Below are positions 24,901 through 37,416 of a stretch of 64,000 nt of DNA, in pieces (the stretch's first letter is position 1; each line of letters opens with the position of its first letter). The stretch is from Paramecium octaurelia. Its lineage: Eukaryota; Ciliophora; Oligohymenophorea; Peniculida; Parameciidae. The DNA lies in assembly GCA_905182995.1 (NCBI GenBank), contig CAJJDP010000090.1:333127-397126 (forward strand), in the 5' to 3' direction. Both the position numbers and the translations under genes were made by a program. Under the pieces are notes generated by a model. That model did no database searches. It was not told the DNA's origin and saw only the letters and a list, made by a program, of their open reading frames with translations.

Positions 24901-27463
24901 CAAGAATTTTTTATTGTTTTATAACCTGGCATGCATTAAGTGATTAAAGTTTTTCGAGTCTTTATATAGTTATAAAAAATAGGTTTATTAGGTAAAAATT
25001 AAATTGTAAAACCTTGAACAAACCATTTCCAAGGATCTAAACCATTATCTTCAAAGCATTATTTGGACTATTCGTAACCACAAAAACTACAAGCTCCTGT
25101 TATGGTAGAAACAATATAATAATCCTCACATAGTATGCACTTAAGAGTAGATTATGGAGTTTTGATGCACTATTTACAATTAAGAAGATGGGATTAACAA
25201 TTTGCAATTTCAAGAGCAATATTAAAATCATCAATTGCAGACAGAGTGCAAATTTCTTACTTTTCAAAAGTAATATAGGATTTGAGGCAATTTTATTAAG
25301 ATGGCTTCTTAAAAATACACTCTTTAATTGTGAAATCAAAGATGTATTCTTCAGCACATTAAGCACATCCTTCTACAATTTCTTCATCAATAAGAGAGTA
25401 ACTTCCATCTTAAATTTTTTTATCAATAAAAGAATAATCTTCTAAAAAGCCTAAAGTAGTCCTTGTTGGATCACTTGCAAAATAATTGAAACAATATAAA
25501 CAATTTTTTATTTTACAGTCTACGCAAACTTTTTCAAAGTTTTAATATTGTGGAGGTTAGCATGCTTTTTGAAGAGGAGGGCGTCCGATTAGCTTGGTTA
25601 AGCAATTAAAATGTGTCTGTAAGATTTCACATTCATAACAATTTGATCCACATGGATAGCAATTTTCATTTATTGATTGACAAGTATCTTTAAATTAATC
25701 TATTTTTTCAATTTAATCATATGATGGAGTCGCTGTAGCTTTGCAATCAGGACAGTATTGTATATCATCGCCCAAAAAAATAAATTGTTATTTTTCTACC
25801 TCCAACTATTATGATACATTTCCTTCTTTATTTGTATATAATGTTGTTTAGCAAATAAGAGTTTGAGCCCATGTTTTAGGATTCAATACACATTCCAAAC
25901 ATGTTATAAAATTTTTATTTATTATTGATGGGCTTAATAATTATGAAAATAATACCATTATTAGCAATCACCTTCAATTTCGAAAAAACCATATTTGCAT
26001 TCTTCTTTCAATGGTTTTCCTTAATTTAATTGAAGGTTTAAATCTTCATAATCAACACATTTATTATTCTCATCAACTGTTCCATATTCACAAATACATT
26101 ACTTATAGTCTGCTAAATATCTTCTATTTGAATCTTCAAAGCATGATAAGCAATCGTCTTTTGTTGGACCATCGCATTCCTTGCAAGTTAGGTGGCAACT
26201 TATTGATGGTTAATAATAGTCTAGACAATTAAAAAATTGGAACCCAACAATTGATATTTTAAGGTAGTTGGATGAAGATTATAATAAATTACCATATAAT
26301 AACTTAAACTACATTTTATTAAACTGTAAAACATCGAGGTTTATATTAAATTCTTCCTTATCAAGACCGTTATAAAAGGTAATTGAAATCAATATAGAAT
26401 TTTCTAATTTCTTTACTAATATAAAATGCCATAATTTAATATCAAAAGTTACATCAAGTGATTCAGACTTTAAAAAAGGATTGCTTGAAAAGTCTATAGA
26501 GACTGAAGGAATAGTGTAGCTATATGTAGTTATAATAATTTGGTTTTAACTAGTGGAGATCCTGTAAAATAATTAAAATGCACACAGATTTTTTTGAATT
26601 AATTGGGAATGTTAAAAATTACCAGATAGTCTTATAAGTTGATATTCGAATTCATCATCAGATGAATAAATTTCTGAAATTTTTACCCAACCTGATAATA
26701 AAAACTCCTAACAATTAATATTTTGTGATACAAATTCATATTGACTTTATTTCTCTATTGTTACATCAGGCATGCTGTTTATTAAACTTTATTGACATTA
26801 ACATTCATTATAATGGATACTTTAGAAGAAATTAATAAAAACATTAGAGGATGATATATAACATCCTTCAATATACATAATTTCTCCTGGAAAATAGGAT
26901 AGGATATCTCTTTCAAAAAGTTGAAGTGGAATATTTTGGGGTACAATGAAATCACCTCCAACTATTTGTTCAATTTTTTATATATCAATTAAAAACTGTA
27001 TTTAAATTGATTTTTAATATGGTTATTTAATTCCTTCCATTAAATATATTATGACTTCTTATTTTGAAGGATTTGGAAAGAATCCATTAAAATACCAAAT
27101 AGATTCATATTAAGTATAATCTATGAGAATCTCTTCTCTAATATATCCAACTTCCTTATCAAAAAATAGAAAATATTTCTTGATTATTTAATTCTCATAA
27201 TCAATGCATTCATATTGTATAAAATGTAATTAATTGTTGGCCTTATCGTATATTCTAAATAATTGAAAACAACTACTATCAATTATTCCAATCGTTCCAA
27301 TTTGTTCTACATTACTAAGTGGAACATATTTACTCCACACTCCAACCCCAATACCCATTGAAACTGTTTTAAGCGGGTAAATATTTGGTAATTCCATAAT
27401 CCAACAGCACATCGATTGGTAAACTACAAATATTACAAGCAAAAAATATGAAAAGATTTACAT
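18908..27463 (-). CDS. Giant Cys-rich, beta-helix-like membrane protein (about 2,800 residues)
   Basis: The start is the ATG at 27463, followed by a hydrophobic signal-like stretch (IFSYFFLLVIFVVYQ). The first 500 or so codons are open and contain CxxC-rich, furin/EGF-like segments (e.g. CHLTCKECDGPTKDDC). Introns at 25933-25955, 24701-24722, 23533-23563 and 20168-20189 (22-31 nt) each restore the frame. From about 24600 to 21200 come Asn/Ile/Ser-rich repeats of the pectin-lyase-like beta-helix type (NSSL, NNQAAEAGGIYLFGNSS). A Cys module follows (YCQGGWTFGNDLCTQGHLG, LCEECDRYDIRGSG), then several membrane helices and a basic tail ending at TGA 18908-18910. This is a large Paramecium family of probable surface proteins of unknown function. 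Three one-base shifts break the frame: in an A8 run (23367-23374; a 39-nt intron is an alternative there), at about 22079-22084, and at 19706-19723. Otherwise the whole length is open, so the gene is either recently damaged or the sequence has errors. Confidence 0.8.
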
Positions 27464-28945
27464 TTTTATTATATAATAATTAAGCTTTTTTGAATCTCCT
27501 TTAAATCATTTTTCTTGATTTGATTTTTTTGTGTTTCAAAACAGCTATTATTAGGGAATATTGTTATTTGGATTAGAAAAAGTATAGAAAAATACAAAAA
27601 TTAGATAAATGTGGAAGTAGACTTTATTTTCATTAATTATTAATCAAAATCACATCATTATGTGAGCAAGCAGATTTCATTAATTATTTTGGTTATAAGT
27701 TAAATTTTAGACATATTCATATTATAAGACTATCTGATTAAGAATTTACCGATTATTTGAAGCAAATTTTTAAATTAATCAAAAGTTATTAAATGAGTGT
27801 TATTTTGTAATTCAGGGTCAAAAGATTGATAAGTTTATGTATAGATGCATAAGAGATGCTGAGATTATTAATAACTTTATTATTTACAAAAAATAATCGT
27901 TTTTTAATTCATGAATAAAATAAAATTAATTAAATAACTTATTCATTTAACTATTCTTAAATGTTAGGAATTTTAATTATCAAAAGAAAATACAACTATT
28001 TTTAATTCAAATTAATACATTATTGTCGCAAAAACAGTCAAAGACTTTATCTGGTTTGAGGATCATAATTTAAGTAATTCAAGATATTGATAAAGAAAGT
28101 TTAAAAATTGAAAAAGGTGTTAACCTAATAAAGTAGTAAATGAATCAAATAAGTATATAGCAACAAAGAAATTCACAGGATTAATAAGAGAATATCTGTT
28201 CAGATAGTAATCTAATTAATTGGCTCTTGATTTAAATCTTTTATAATTGTGATTTAGAATAGATTTGAGTGTTTTATTATTTGCTTAAAGTAGTTTTGTC
28301 ATACAATATTTTCAATTTTATTTGTTAATAAAGCTTTCCTCTTTCAATATGAATTTTTAGAGATTTTAATTTTTTAAAGATGCAACAGCATTCTCATTGT
28401 ACTCCAACAAAATTTAGAATAAAATTTTTGAAAAGATAGAATATATTGTAGCTTCTAGATTTTTAAGGAAGGTTAAGACTAGAAGCATAAATCGAAAACT
28501 ACTTTTTGTTTGCATTTGAGGTAAAGATTCTTATACTTTTAAAAGTAATATAAATTCTTGATAATCAGATGCAACAAAATTAGTAAGTTGACTTTAATTC
28601 AACATTCCATAATTATTAGAATAGTTTATATATTATTTTCATCGACTTGTATTATTTCAGTGAAGTATGTATTATGCTTATTATTTAAAATACATAATCA
28701 TTTAATTTTATGCAATATCTTTTATCACTTATGATGTTCGTTTACTCCTTATAATAATTGATTATATTTAAATACATTAAATGTTCTTTGTGCTTATTGT
28801 GCAGCATTATCCTTCTTTCATTCATTTAATGATTTTAATGAATAATTTTAAGAAGTTTTAAGTGGTTTAATAAAACCCAAATGTAACCATTTTATAAAAT
28901 AAAATATTTCAAGTATAAATTTTGCAAATTATTATTATTTAAAAT
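27464..28945. other. Upstream region of the giant gene; no clear gene
   Basis: A+T-rich flank of the giant minus-strand gene. A plus-strand run of about 70 codons near 28030-28260 (DIDKESLKIEKGVNL...) is open but has no recognisable domain and could be chance. No RNA gene was seen. Confidence 0.4.
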
Positions 28946-29340
28946 ATGTCCGAAAAGGGAAGCTCAGATTATGTATCTTTAAAATTCTTTAAAGTATTTT
29001 TTATTTGGACTATTGAAGATAAAATACATTGTTTTGAGTAATTAAGAAACGGTTGAAAGAGGAGTTTAATCTAGGCTAAGGAAAAATCAAAGAAGAAGAA
29101 CCAAAAAATTATCAATAAGAATTTAAAAAAGATTTAAAAATTATCAACATTTAGAAAACAAGGAAAATTGTGATTAATGGTAAAAAATTAGAATTGCCTT
29201 AAGAATTTTATGAGAGAACAGGATAGTTATAAATTTTTTGAGAATCAAGTTACAGGTTGGAATGAAAAGGAAAAGTAAGTCTTTGGCCAGTTGAAAGGGT
29301 AAAGGATGTAGAAGGGTTTGTAAATAATAATTTAAAAATA
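28946..29340 (+). other. Possible small gene or gene remnant
   Basis: An ATG at 28946 begins MSEKGSSDY. A GT..AG stretch of 22 nt follows at once, and Lys/Gln-rich frames then run to about 29300, including INGKKLELPQEFYERTGQL near 29170-29230. The frames shift more than once and no intron set I tried joins them cleanly. No family is recognised. It may be a small decayed gene. Confidence 0.25.
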
Positions 29341-29890
29341 AATAGATTTTATATTTCCTTTTTTTTTGTATTTATTTCATCATCTTCTCTGCTGTAATTA
29401 TAATATCAAACTCTCGACTTGAATTATCTGATTCATAATTATAATTCTTTTAATTTCTTGTTACTACTTTTGCCTAAGTTCCCTCCTTTTGAATTTCTTT
29501 TTTGGTTCTGCAAAATATCTTTATTTTTATTGTTTCAATAGATGTATTAATTTCCTATCTGGCATTTAAGTCTTGAATATTTGTGCATCAAATCATCCTA
29601 CGTAATGATTGACTCAACTTGCATCTACAGATTCTTGAGTAAAGTTTTTTTATTAAGTTTTGAGAACATTAATTGCCCAAGTTTTATCATCTTTCTGCAA
29701 AAGTTAAATACAATTTCGTATTTAGTTTAAGATATTAGTATTACTCTATAATTATTGTTTATTCTATCCAATAAGACTGGATTGCAGGCAAATATTCGGC
29801 TAATATTATTCTATAATGAACAGAATTACTTAAAATAATGGAGGTCAGAATTTGCTATTTATATTTCAATATTCAATTGAACAAAAGTGA
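29341..29890. other. No recognisable gene
   Basis: About 550 A+T-rich bases with frequent stops on both strands and no motif recognised. Confidence 0.4.
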
Positions 29891-30580
29891 TTGAAGGAAA
29901 TACCTATTGAATCAATTAAGAAATGGACCTTAATTAATAAATTTAAACAATTTAAGAATGCGTTTTTCGATATTATTGTAATTACAACTAATGGATATCA
30001 ATTGAAAAACAACTATAAAATACAAACAATTTTAGATTTGGAATGCAAAAAAGCAAAACCATCTTCATTTATATAAATTTGTTTGCTAAAGCATACCTTA
30101 TATAAGCAACTCTATGCAGATATCCCTGCAATGATGATTGCCAAGAATTTATTCATCATAATCAATTTAATTTTATTTTAATCCCAACCTGCGTTAAGTA
30201 AAATCCTCTTCTTACTGCTTCTAATATGGAGCAACTACATACCTTTTGGCTGTTACATTTTTATGACTGTCAAGCAAATTTAATCATTGTTGAATTTCAA
30301 ATTGGAGGACAGAAATGGATCTAGAACATCAATCCTTAATCTATCCAGTGGATTTATAACTAAAAATAAAAGTTGGAAGTATCAAAAAAGGATTGAAAGT
30401 CAACTTTAATAATAAAATATAAAAATATTGGTTCAAAACTAAAGCTGGAGTAAATAAAACTATAAGCTTCTACTATTATTATAGGTAGCCCAGTATTTTA
30501 AGTATGAATGCATTTAGAAATGGTATATAATTAATTAGAGAGTATAACTTGATCAATATGCAACAACTTACTTAATTTGA
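29891..30580 (+). CDS. Reading frame with signal peptide, probable 5' part of a decayed surface-protein gene
   Basis: One frame is open from 29891 to TGA 30578-30580 (229 codons). The likely true start is ATG 30131, because it is followed directly by a typical secretion signal (MMIAKNLFIIINLILFQSQ). The rest has no recognised domain. A parallel frame in the same stretch reads more like a globular secreted protein (NLIIVEFQIGGQKW ... STIIIGSPVFQ), so a shift soon after the signal is likely. It lies directly upstream of Cys-containing, surface-antigen-like sequence on the same strand (30581-33250) and of a CDDGN/C-terminal membrane module (33251-34231). The simplest reading is one original gene of about 4 kb, now broken. 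Confidence 0.4.
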
Positions 30581-33250
30581 TATCTTAGTTATTATTGTGG
30601 ATAATTTCTATACTTGTTCTCTGGAAAATTTGGAGAGTTATGTAAAACGATGCACTTTAAAAGGTACTTAGATCAAGTCAGAATTTTTATGCCTTATGTA
30701 CTGTTTTGCTCCAAATATTGCATCATCTATGCTGCTAACACTGACTAATATTTGACTTTTATGATTACTATGCTTAAACATAAACCATAAGGATCAATTA
30801 CTATAATTTAATAATCTTAAAGATATTAATACAAACTGTTATAGTTAAGAATTTGTCATGTTTTATAGTCGAGCCATATTGTATTCTTTTTATTAAGCCT
30901 CTTATTACTATAATTATCAATAATAGTTTGTTTCTTATTCTATTTTTGAATGTGATGTAGAAGGGATATGTGAATTAGCTTCAGATCTATTTGCTTGAAA
31001 TAAATTCAGCAATGTATTTATGAATTTTGCACTTCTTCGAAGACCTAAAAAACATGTAGTACTTATGATACTGATTATGTCTGAAAATCACAAGAGTGCT
31101 ATTTTAGCTTGCTCCTTAACATGCCTAACTTACAGAAATTAACGCCAAACTTATTTGATAGTTGCCCTTCCTTCAATGCAAAACTAACATATTTAATCAA
31201 GTTTATGCTAAAATGATACAATGTTGCAAATGCGCGCTAAGGTATTTTATAAGCTGTAAAAAAAAGTGAATATACTGGATATCTACATCAACTACACGCC
31301 AAACTTGCAAGTTCAGCGTCACTGAAAATTACTTAAGAGTTTACTTTTTCTTTATATCTGCTGATGCTATTTAATGTTTTAATCTCCCTATGATTACTAA
31401 GTTTTCAATTAAGTACTAACAACTAACTAGTGAGTAAAAATGACTCATTGCTTTAATGCTAAAACCTTGTAATGTTGTAAATTTGGAAAATAATATTACA
31501 ATTACCTTTTTTTGTTCCTTCTAATAATGAAAATTGAGTATTTACCTGATTGTATAAATGTATTCAAGAAAGAAGTGATGAAGATATTAATCATCTTTCA
31601 TAATAACAATTGGAACTAGACTACTTATCTTTATGCCACCATTTGGCTCAAAATATTAACCATGATGAACTGCTTATATTTAGTGGATTAAGGAGTTATC
31701 AATAGTAGTCTTGGATTAATGAAAATAAGTACTAATCTCATGATATGATGGGCAATCACTGAACATAAGATACAGGAAGCCACCCTCCATTTAAAATTCA
31801 ATTCAGGAAAAACAAAAGAAAATTTATCCAAGAGGACTGGAGTACATCAAATAAATAATGCATAATATGCTATAGTATAGCTATCACCACAATATAAACA
31901 ATAAGAATTACATTTCTATAGTTTTTCAATTTGGTGGTGAGTGAACATTTTTCAACTCTATTTTTGTGCTTTAATGAGGAGATACAAATGGTGTGTATAA
32001 ACTAACAACTCCTGAATCTAGAAATAAATTTTTGCTGTACGTGTTTACCAGGTTTTTGAGGCTCTAATTGATAAATAGAATATTCTAGAATAGGCCATAG
32101 AAGTTATTCACTAGTAAGTTAATCACAAGAGCCTCAGATGAAGAATTAATTACATCATTAGCATCCATCACATAGAATTGAAATTTTGCTATTAGATACA
32201 TACGCCATTCTTATTTGCTAAATGTAGTATGCTACACTGGTTATTCATTAAATGCATTCACTTTATGAAATATACATACCATTTAAGAGTGGTTAATTAA
32301 ACGGATATCTTGAAAGTTCTCAGTGTAGTTCATGCTATTTTGATCATTATTAACTCCTGATCACTTTGTTTACAATTATGTCTGTGTTGAATATGCATGC
32401 TACAAATTGAAAAATTGATTACATTTATTGTGCAAGGATCCCAGTACCTAAACGTCCCATTTGTGAATTATCTTACATTACTTCTCTAACAATGAAAAAT
32501 ATATGAGAATCTTTCCTAATTCTATTAAAAAACCGCTACCTTAATGTATAATTTTCAAAACCTAGTCAAATAGAACAAATTGTAAATGGTACAGATCTTC
32601 TTGCCAATCCAAATATTGTATTGATAACAAAACATAATCTGATTGCTAGAAAAGTTATAGTTACTATTGGCAATTATCCACATTATGTTATCCCACTACT
32701 CCACTAAATGTTCTACGAAATATAAACTTATTAATAATGCAAGATTGATGAGCAAAAGAATTTAAGTGAAGTCTATTGCTTCTGGGATGAGGAGTAAACT
32801 ACTTGCTTAGAAAGGATATGTGAGAATGGACCTGCACTTGCCTAATCTCATTTAGTGCGTATAGTGTTCCTTTTTACTAATTAAAAAGCAGTTTGTCTTA
32901 TCAAAGGGTTCTTTGATTACAAATATGCTATAGAGTATATATGTGCTTCTATGTTTGAAGACAAGAGATGCGTCACTGATGGATATTAATGTATTTCGAG
33001 AAATCTTGCCAAGATGTTAATATTATTGATAGCTGTACCTTTGATATCTATCAAAATCCTTGAGCTTGGATTGATGACGAATTTTTTTTTTTTTTCATAC
33101 CAAAACTTGCTAAACTGCATCTGTTACTCTCACCAAATATATAGAATACAATTCATACTTGCCATATTGTACAGTTAAATATTCTGGTAGTGAAAATGGA
33201 GAATGAATTTGGAATGAAAATCTAATTAGATGCTTTTTGATTCATGCATT
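30581..33250 (+). pseudogene. Decayed surface-antigen-like Cys-rich region
   Basis: Short plus-strand frames with regularly spaced Cys occur throughout, broken by shifts and TGAs. Near 31025-31110 is FCTSSKTQKTCSTYDTDY followed by QECYF. Near 32380-32640 are VCVEYACYKLKN and later NCKWYRSSCQSKYCIDNKT with QSDC. Thr/Ser/Cys-rich periodic sequence of this kind is typical of Paramecium surface (immobilisation) antigens and related secreted proteins. No frame stays open for long and I found no intron set that repairs it. A run of 14 T lies inside it (33082-33095). Confidence 0.45.
33082..33095 (+). repeat. T14 homopolymer
   Basis: Fourteen consecutive T within the decayed surface-protein region. 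Such runs are hot spots for length change and for sequencing error, and this one may mark one of the breaks in that frame. Confidence 0.8.
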
Positions 33251-34231
33251 GATTTTTGTGGAGATGGCATTATCTCTAGCAAGGAAGAATAATGTGACGA
33301 TGGTAATTATTTACCTTATGATGGTGGCTATAAATGCGAAGTAAAATGTCAATAAGGATGTAATCTTTGTAATTTTGAAATATTTTAAGATTATTATAAG
33401 AAAGGGTGGGTATTGTCACATGTAGCTTGCATTTTCTATTTGTTGAGATAGGTATATAGTTGAAAGGAATTGTGTTATGATGGAAATAATATTGTTGTAA
33501 GAGTTATGTGTAGAATGTTAGAGGTTAACTTAGAAGATGGATCTTAATCACTTAATGTTTATGGGGATGAATTTTTAATTTAAGAATAAGAAAAATGTAA
33601 TGAAGGAAATCTTCAAAATAATGATAGGTGTAGGAATTGGAAATTTCATTTTGAAAATAACATTAATGTTTGTAATGACATTATTCAACCTAAAATTATA
33701 TTTCATAAACTCTCAAAATCAAACATACAAATTTTCAATTTCAGAATAGAAACGATTAAATGTAATAAGGATTGGTTAGTTGTTATTGAAGTACCAAAGA
33801 TAACGAACATGATTTTGAAGTTAAACCAATTTTTTCTATTACAATGAAAGAAAAATTGAAAATTATATTTTCAAGGTAATTATTGAGAGTGATAATAATA
33901 TAAATATTTAAGACAAAACTTTATACTCCAACGAAGCAAAGTTATCATTAATATCTCCTAACAAACTGTCTAATGATCAATAATTTATTATTGTAAAAAT
34001 TGCTTTTATAAGTAGAAATTGTAAGTGGAATTGGTATTTTGTTTGGCAATTTAGAAATTTTCTGGAATCTGCTTGATATGCTCAAAATTAGCATTTATGA
34101 AATACTACAATCTAACATTTAAAAATTTAATCATCAATTTATTGAAATATTTACAGCAGACTCAACTACTCCAATCATCTAAAACAGATTTGCTTTTCCA
34201 AAATATATCAGATTTTGAAGTTCCAATTATA
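33251..34231 (+). pseudogene. 3' part of a CDDGN-repeat Cys-rich membrane protein
   Basis: The frame from 33251 reads DFCGDGIISSKEEQCDDGN, then KCEVKCQQGCNLCNF. A TGA (33461-33463) comes before ELCYDGNN and KCNEGNLQNNDRC, and the frame ends at TGA 33845-33847. The C-GDGI ... E-CDDGN ... DGC ... C..C pattern is the Cys-rich repeat common in secreted proteins of ciliates. A second frame, about 34015-34231, reads GILFGNLEIFWNLLDML followed by about 45 residues, matching my recollection of the conserved C-terminal module of that family. At least one nonsense codon and one shift separate the parts. The product would have been secreted or membrane-anchored. It probably belongs with the signal peptide at 30131. 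Confidence 0.55.
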
Positions 34232-34942
34232 CTTACCAAATGGAAATTGGAATACTATTCTATTAAATTGTTACTTTTTGTAAAATTTATAAATTCTATT
34301 CTCTGTCTTTGCAACATTGCAGTAGGATTTGATTTTATGTATTTTTTATTTCCTTTATTAATTACTTCTACCTTATTAAGCATGAGAATTAGTATAACTA
34401 GAGATATAATTTAGTCAATTTAAAAATGTAAGTGATGCTCCTTTTTAATTAATCAATGCGAATTTTATTCTTTTGATATTAAAAAATAAAGTAATGTAGG
34501 AATAGCTATTAGAATTAACAACTGTGATGAAAATAATGAATATGAATGAACTTATGTTATATATATCATTAAATCTTTGAAAACTAATTGCTTAATCCTT
34601 TACATCATATTAAAGTTCAACTATTCAAAATTCATTCTAATATGCTATAACTCATACTGAAATCATACAAAAATCATTTAATCATTATAATACTTAATTT
34701 TAAAAGATATCTTTTTAAAACTAATATTCATTAAAAATGATAGTTTTTCAACCATCTCTAGTGGCAGCACACTTATAATAAATTTATGTATTTTTTAATT
34801 TTGATTAATTTAAAGTTATAGGAGAAGCCATCGATACTGCCTTTATATAAATGAGAATAATTTTGTATTTGAAAGCAAAGAAAAAATGGTAAATAATTGC
34901 AATCTCTACATATAACTAGTGTGTTTGAATAAATGTGAATTA
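34232..34942. other. No recognisable gene
   Basis: About 700 bases. The plus-strand frame ending near 34414 has a hydrophobic end (FMYFLFPLLITSTLLSM) and could be a last scrap of the preceding membrane protein. Otherwise nothing is seen. Confidence 0.35.
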
Positions 34943-35001
34943 GAAAGTATAATTCAGTAGCAGAGCAGCAGACTGCAGATCTGTAGGTCTCAGGTGCTCC
35001 C
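34943..35001 (+). pseudogene. tRNA-Cys(GCA) relic lacking the T arm
   Basis: The middle of a tRNA is clear. There is a D-arm-like AATTCAGTAGCAGAGC, then an anticodon stem GCAGA/TCTGT around the seven-base loop CTGCAGA with anticodon GCA (Cys), then AGGTC and TCAGG. At that point the T loop and the 3' half of the T stem are missing, and the sequence jumps to GCTCCC, a typical acceptor end. The 5' acceptor strand (AGAAAGT) no longer pairs with it. A T6 run, a normal Pol III terminator, follows at once. Without the T loop the internal B box is gone, so this is a dead copy. Confidence 0.7.
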
Positions 35002-35905
35002 TTCTTTTTTATTTTAAATAAAATAGTTTTTAAATTATTAATATTAAAATTTGGCAAACTATTTAATGTACTAATTTTTATAGAATATCGCTGTTAATAA
35101 TTATTAACTAATCTTCAATATATATAAATTCAAATAATGTTGATATTCATCTACAAACGCCTATATTCCTCAGGATTTTATAATGATATTATAATAAGTA
35201 ATTCTTGTGGAAACTTTTGAGAATAACAGATTTATTTATTACTAATATATTAACTATTAAACATAATTCTCTTTAGTAGTGAAATTTTACCAAAAATGAA
35301 GTTATAAATCTAACCTGTTTTGTATTAGATATTGTAAAAATAAAAGAAGCAGGCACACATATGTAATAGATATAAATTTTAATTAATTAAATCAATAATA
35401 AAATTTAGTTACTAGCAGGTATCTATAAAAGAGAACAATAGACAATTTAATAGTAGAAATACTAAGATTAAAATCCCATATTCATATCAATATGATTCTT
35501 TATAAGATGAATTCTTTCAACAAAAGCATTCTTATTTGAATAATATCAAACCTAAATAGAAGATAAAATCGAGAATTTCACCATTGCTAGATTTAGAAAT
35601 CAAATTGTACTTATATGTTAAAAAAGTAACTATAATTAATATCAAATAAATGAAATAAAATAATTACCTTATGAATCAGGACTAATAAATAAAAAAAATG
35701 AAAATCTTTTGACTTGAGAAAATTTCTAAATTATTTTAGCATAAAAAGAAATAAAAAAATAGTAATGAGACATAAAAACAACACAAAATTCAGAATAACC
35801 CATTTGCAGCTGGTTATAATTAATTAATGATGATATTGATAGAATCTCATCTCTAATCTCATATATAAAAGTTTAAAATTCTTTATTTCTATTAACATTA
35901 TATTA
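35002..35905. other. No recognisable gene
   Basis: About 900 A+T-rich bases between the tRNA relic and the kinase-like gene. It includes the 5' flank of that gene; no motif stands out. Confidence 0.4.
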
Positions 35906-37416
35906 ATGTCTCTATTTTCTTATAACGAAGACACAATGGAACTTACCATAGATGAATTTATCATTCATACAGAAAGAGTAATCAGTAGAGTAGCCTATGG
36001 TGTGTTTGTGGATTGCACAAAAATTACAACAAAAGAAACATTATGTGCTAAAGTAATTATAACTTCCATATTAAGATTACATCATTTGAAATAAATAATT
36101 CTAAATGTGAGAAGGAAATGAGGATGATAGATACCTTACGCACGGCTTACCTCACAAATCAAAATCTTGTTAAAGTTTATTTATGCTTGCCTTATCAGGA
36201 AAAGTTAATAGTTATTATGGAAAAATGTGTAACTAATCTAGAAGATGAATTGAAGAAGAAAGGTAATTTCGGTTCTGAAGAAGTCATAAACATATTAAAG
36301 TAATTGTTAAATGGATATTTACCCTTATACTAAAAATAAATAATTCATCGTCACATCAAACCTAGAGAAATCTTAATATCTTATGATTTTTAGGGAAAAC
36401 CAATTTATAAACTATCCTGCAGTAAAATTTACTTATGTCAAAAAAAAAGTAATCTAACGAAAGTGGGCATTCCATTATTCGAACCACCAGAACTTAATTA
36501 TATGGTAACAGACACAGATTTAGATTAGAAATTATTGTAATTAAAGAAGATTCCAAAAGGAAAAAGTCAAGTTGATGTTTATCCAGTATAAAATTGATTA
36601 ATTCTAGATTGGGTTGATGCTTTATTATTGTCTTTTTGGTTAATATCCATCTAGACCAACAACATGGCTAGAATTTAGGAGCTTTTTCAACAACCTAAAG
36701 GTACATCCTATCAAAATAGAAGACAAATCTTAAAACATCAACAGTGATCTTTAGGAGATGATTGAAAGAATGATTGTATACAATCCATTGGAAAGAATTA
36801 CTTTTTTAGAAATTTATTCAAGCAAATTAATTGGCATCTAAACATAATAGCCAGTAAAATTATTTAAATTAACCATAAATCCAGAATCAAAGCCTAAACT
36901 ATAAGATTAATTTAGTAAATTTAATCAATAGCAAGATGATTAAAAACCTCTATTTCCATGTTCACCTATTCCAAATGATAATATTGAGTAACCCAGTTTT
37001 TAATAATCTACTACAATCCAACAATAAGCATAATTTTAACAAAATAACGAAATCCAAATTGATGAATACAATGATTCGCAAAACTATTTAAAAGCATAAT
37101 TGTAATAAAATAAACTAAATCTAGATCTGAAAATTCCTTATTATATAGTAAGGACACATAAAATTTATTGAGATAAGCCCTGGAATCAATTCAATAATTC
37201 AATCATGAAAAAATTAATACTGACTCAGTCAAATTGATGAAGTATTTTAAATATGAGGAAAATGGTAGTTATTATACTTTAGGATTTCTCAAATTTTATT
37301 ATTGTCTTATTATAAGAGCAAATAAAGAGATAATTAGGAAACAATTCGCTAGTGAACAAGAATTAAGATAAGAAATTACAAATATTTTGGAAAAGAATGA
37401 TCATAATATTTATTGA
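35906..37416 (+). CDS. Protein kinase-fold protein lacking catalytic residues (pseudokinase)
   Basis: The start is ATG 35906. Introns of 23 nt (at about 36051, GTAATT..AAG) and 22 nt (at about 36591, GTATAA..TAG) restore one frame of about 400 codons. Kinase subdomains follow in order: a weak glycine loop (ISRVAYGVFVD), the ATP-site Lys in LCAK, the hinge (IVIMEKC), IIHRHIKPREILIS where HRDxKPxN is expected, YKLSCSKIYL where the DFG motif should be, GIPLFEPPELN (APE region), VDVYPIGLMLYYCLFG and a closing NPLERITFLEI. So the catalytic Asp of HRD, the Asn, and DFG are all lost while the fold is kept. A Gln/Asn-rich tail follows. The frame stops at TGA 37169-37171, but the family-like C-terminal region continues one base out of phase (LLRQALESIQQFNHEKINTD) to TGA 37414-37416. 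It cannot catalyse phosphotransfer by the usual mechanism; it is a regulatory pseudokinase or an early pseudogene. Confidence 0.72.
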
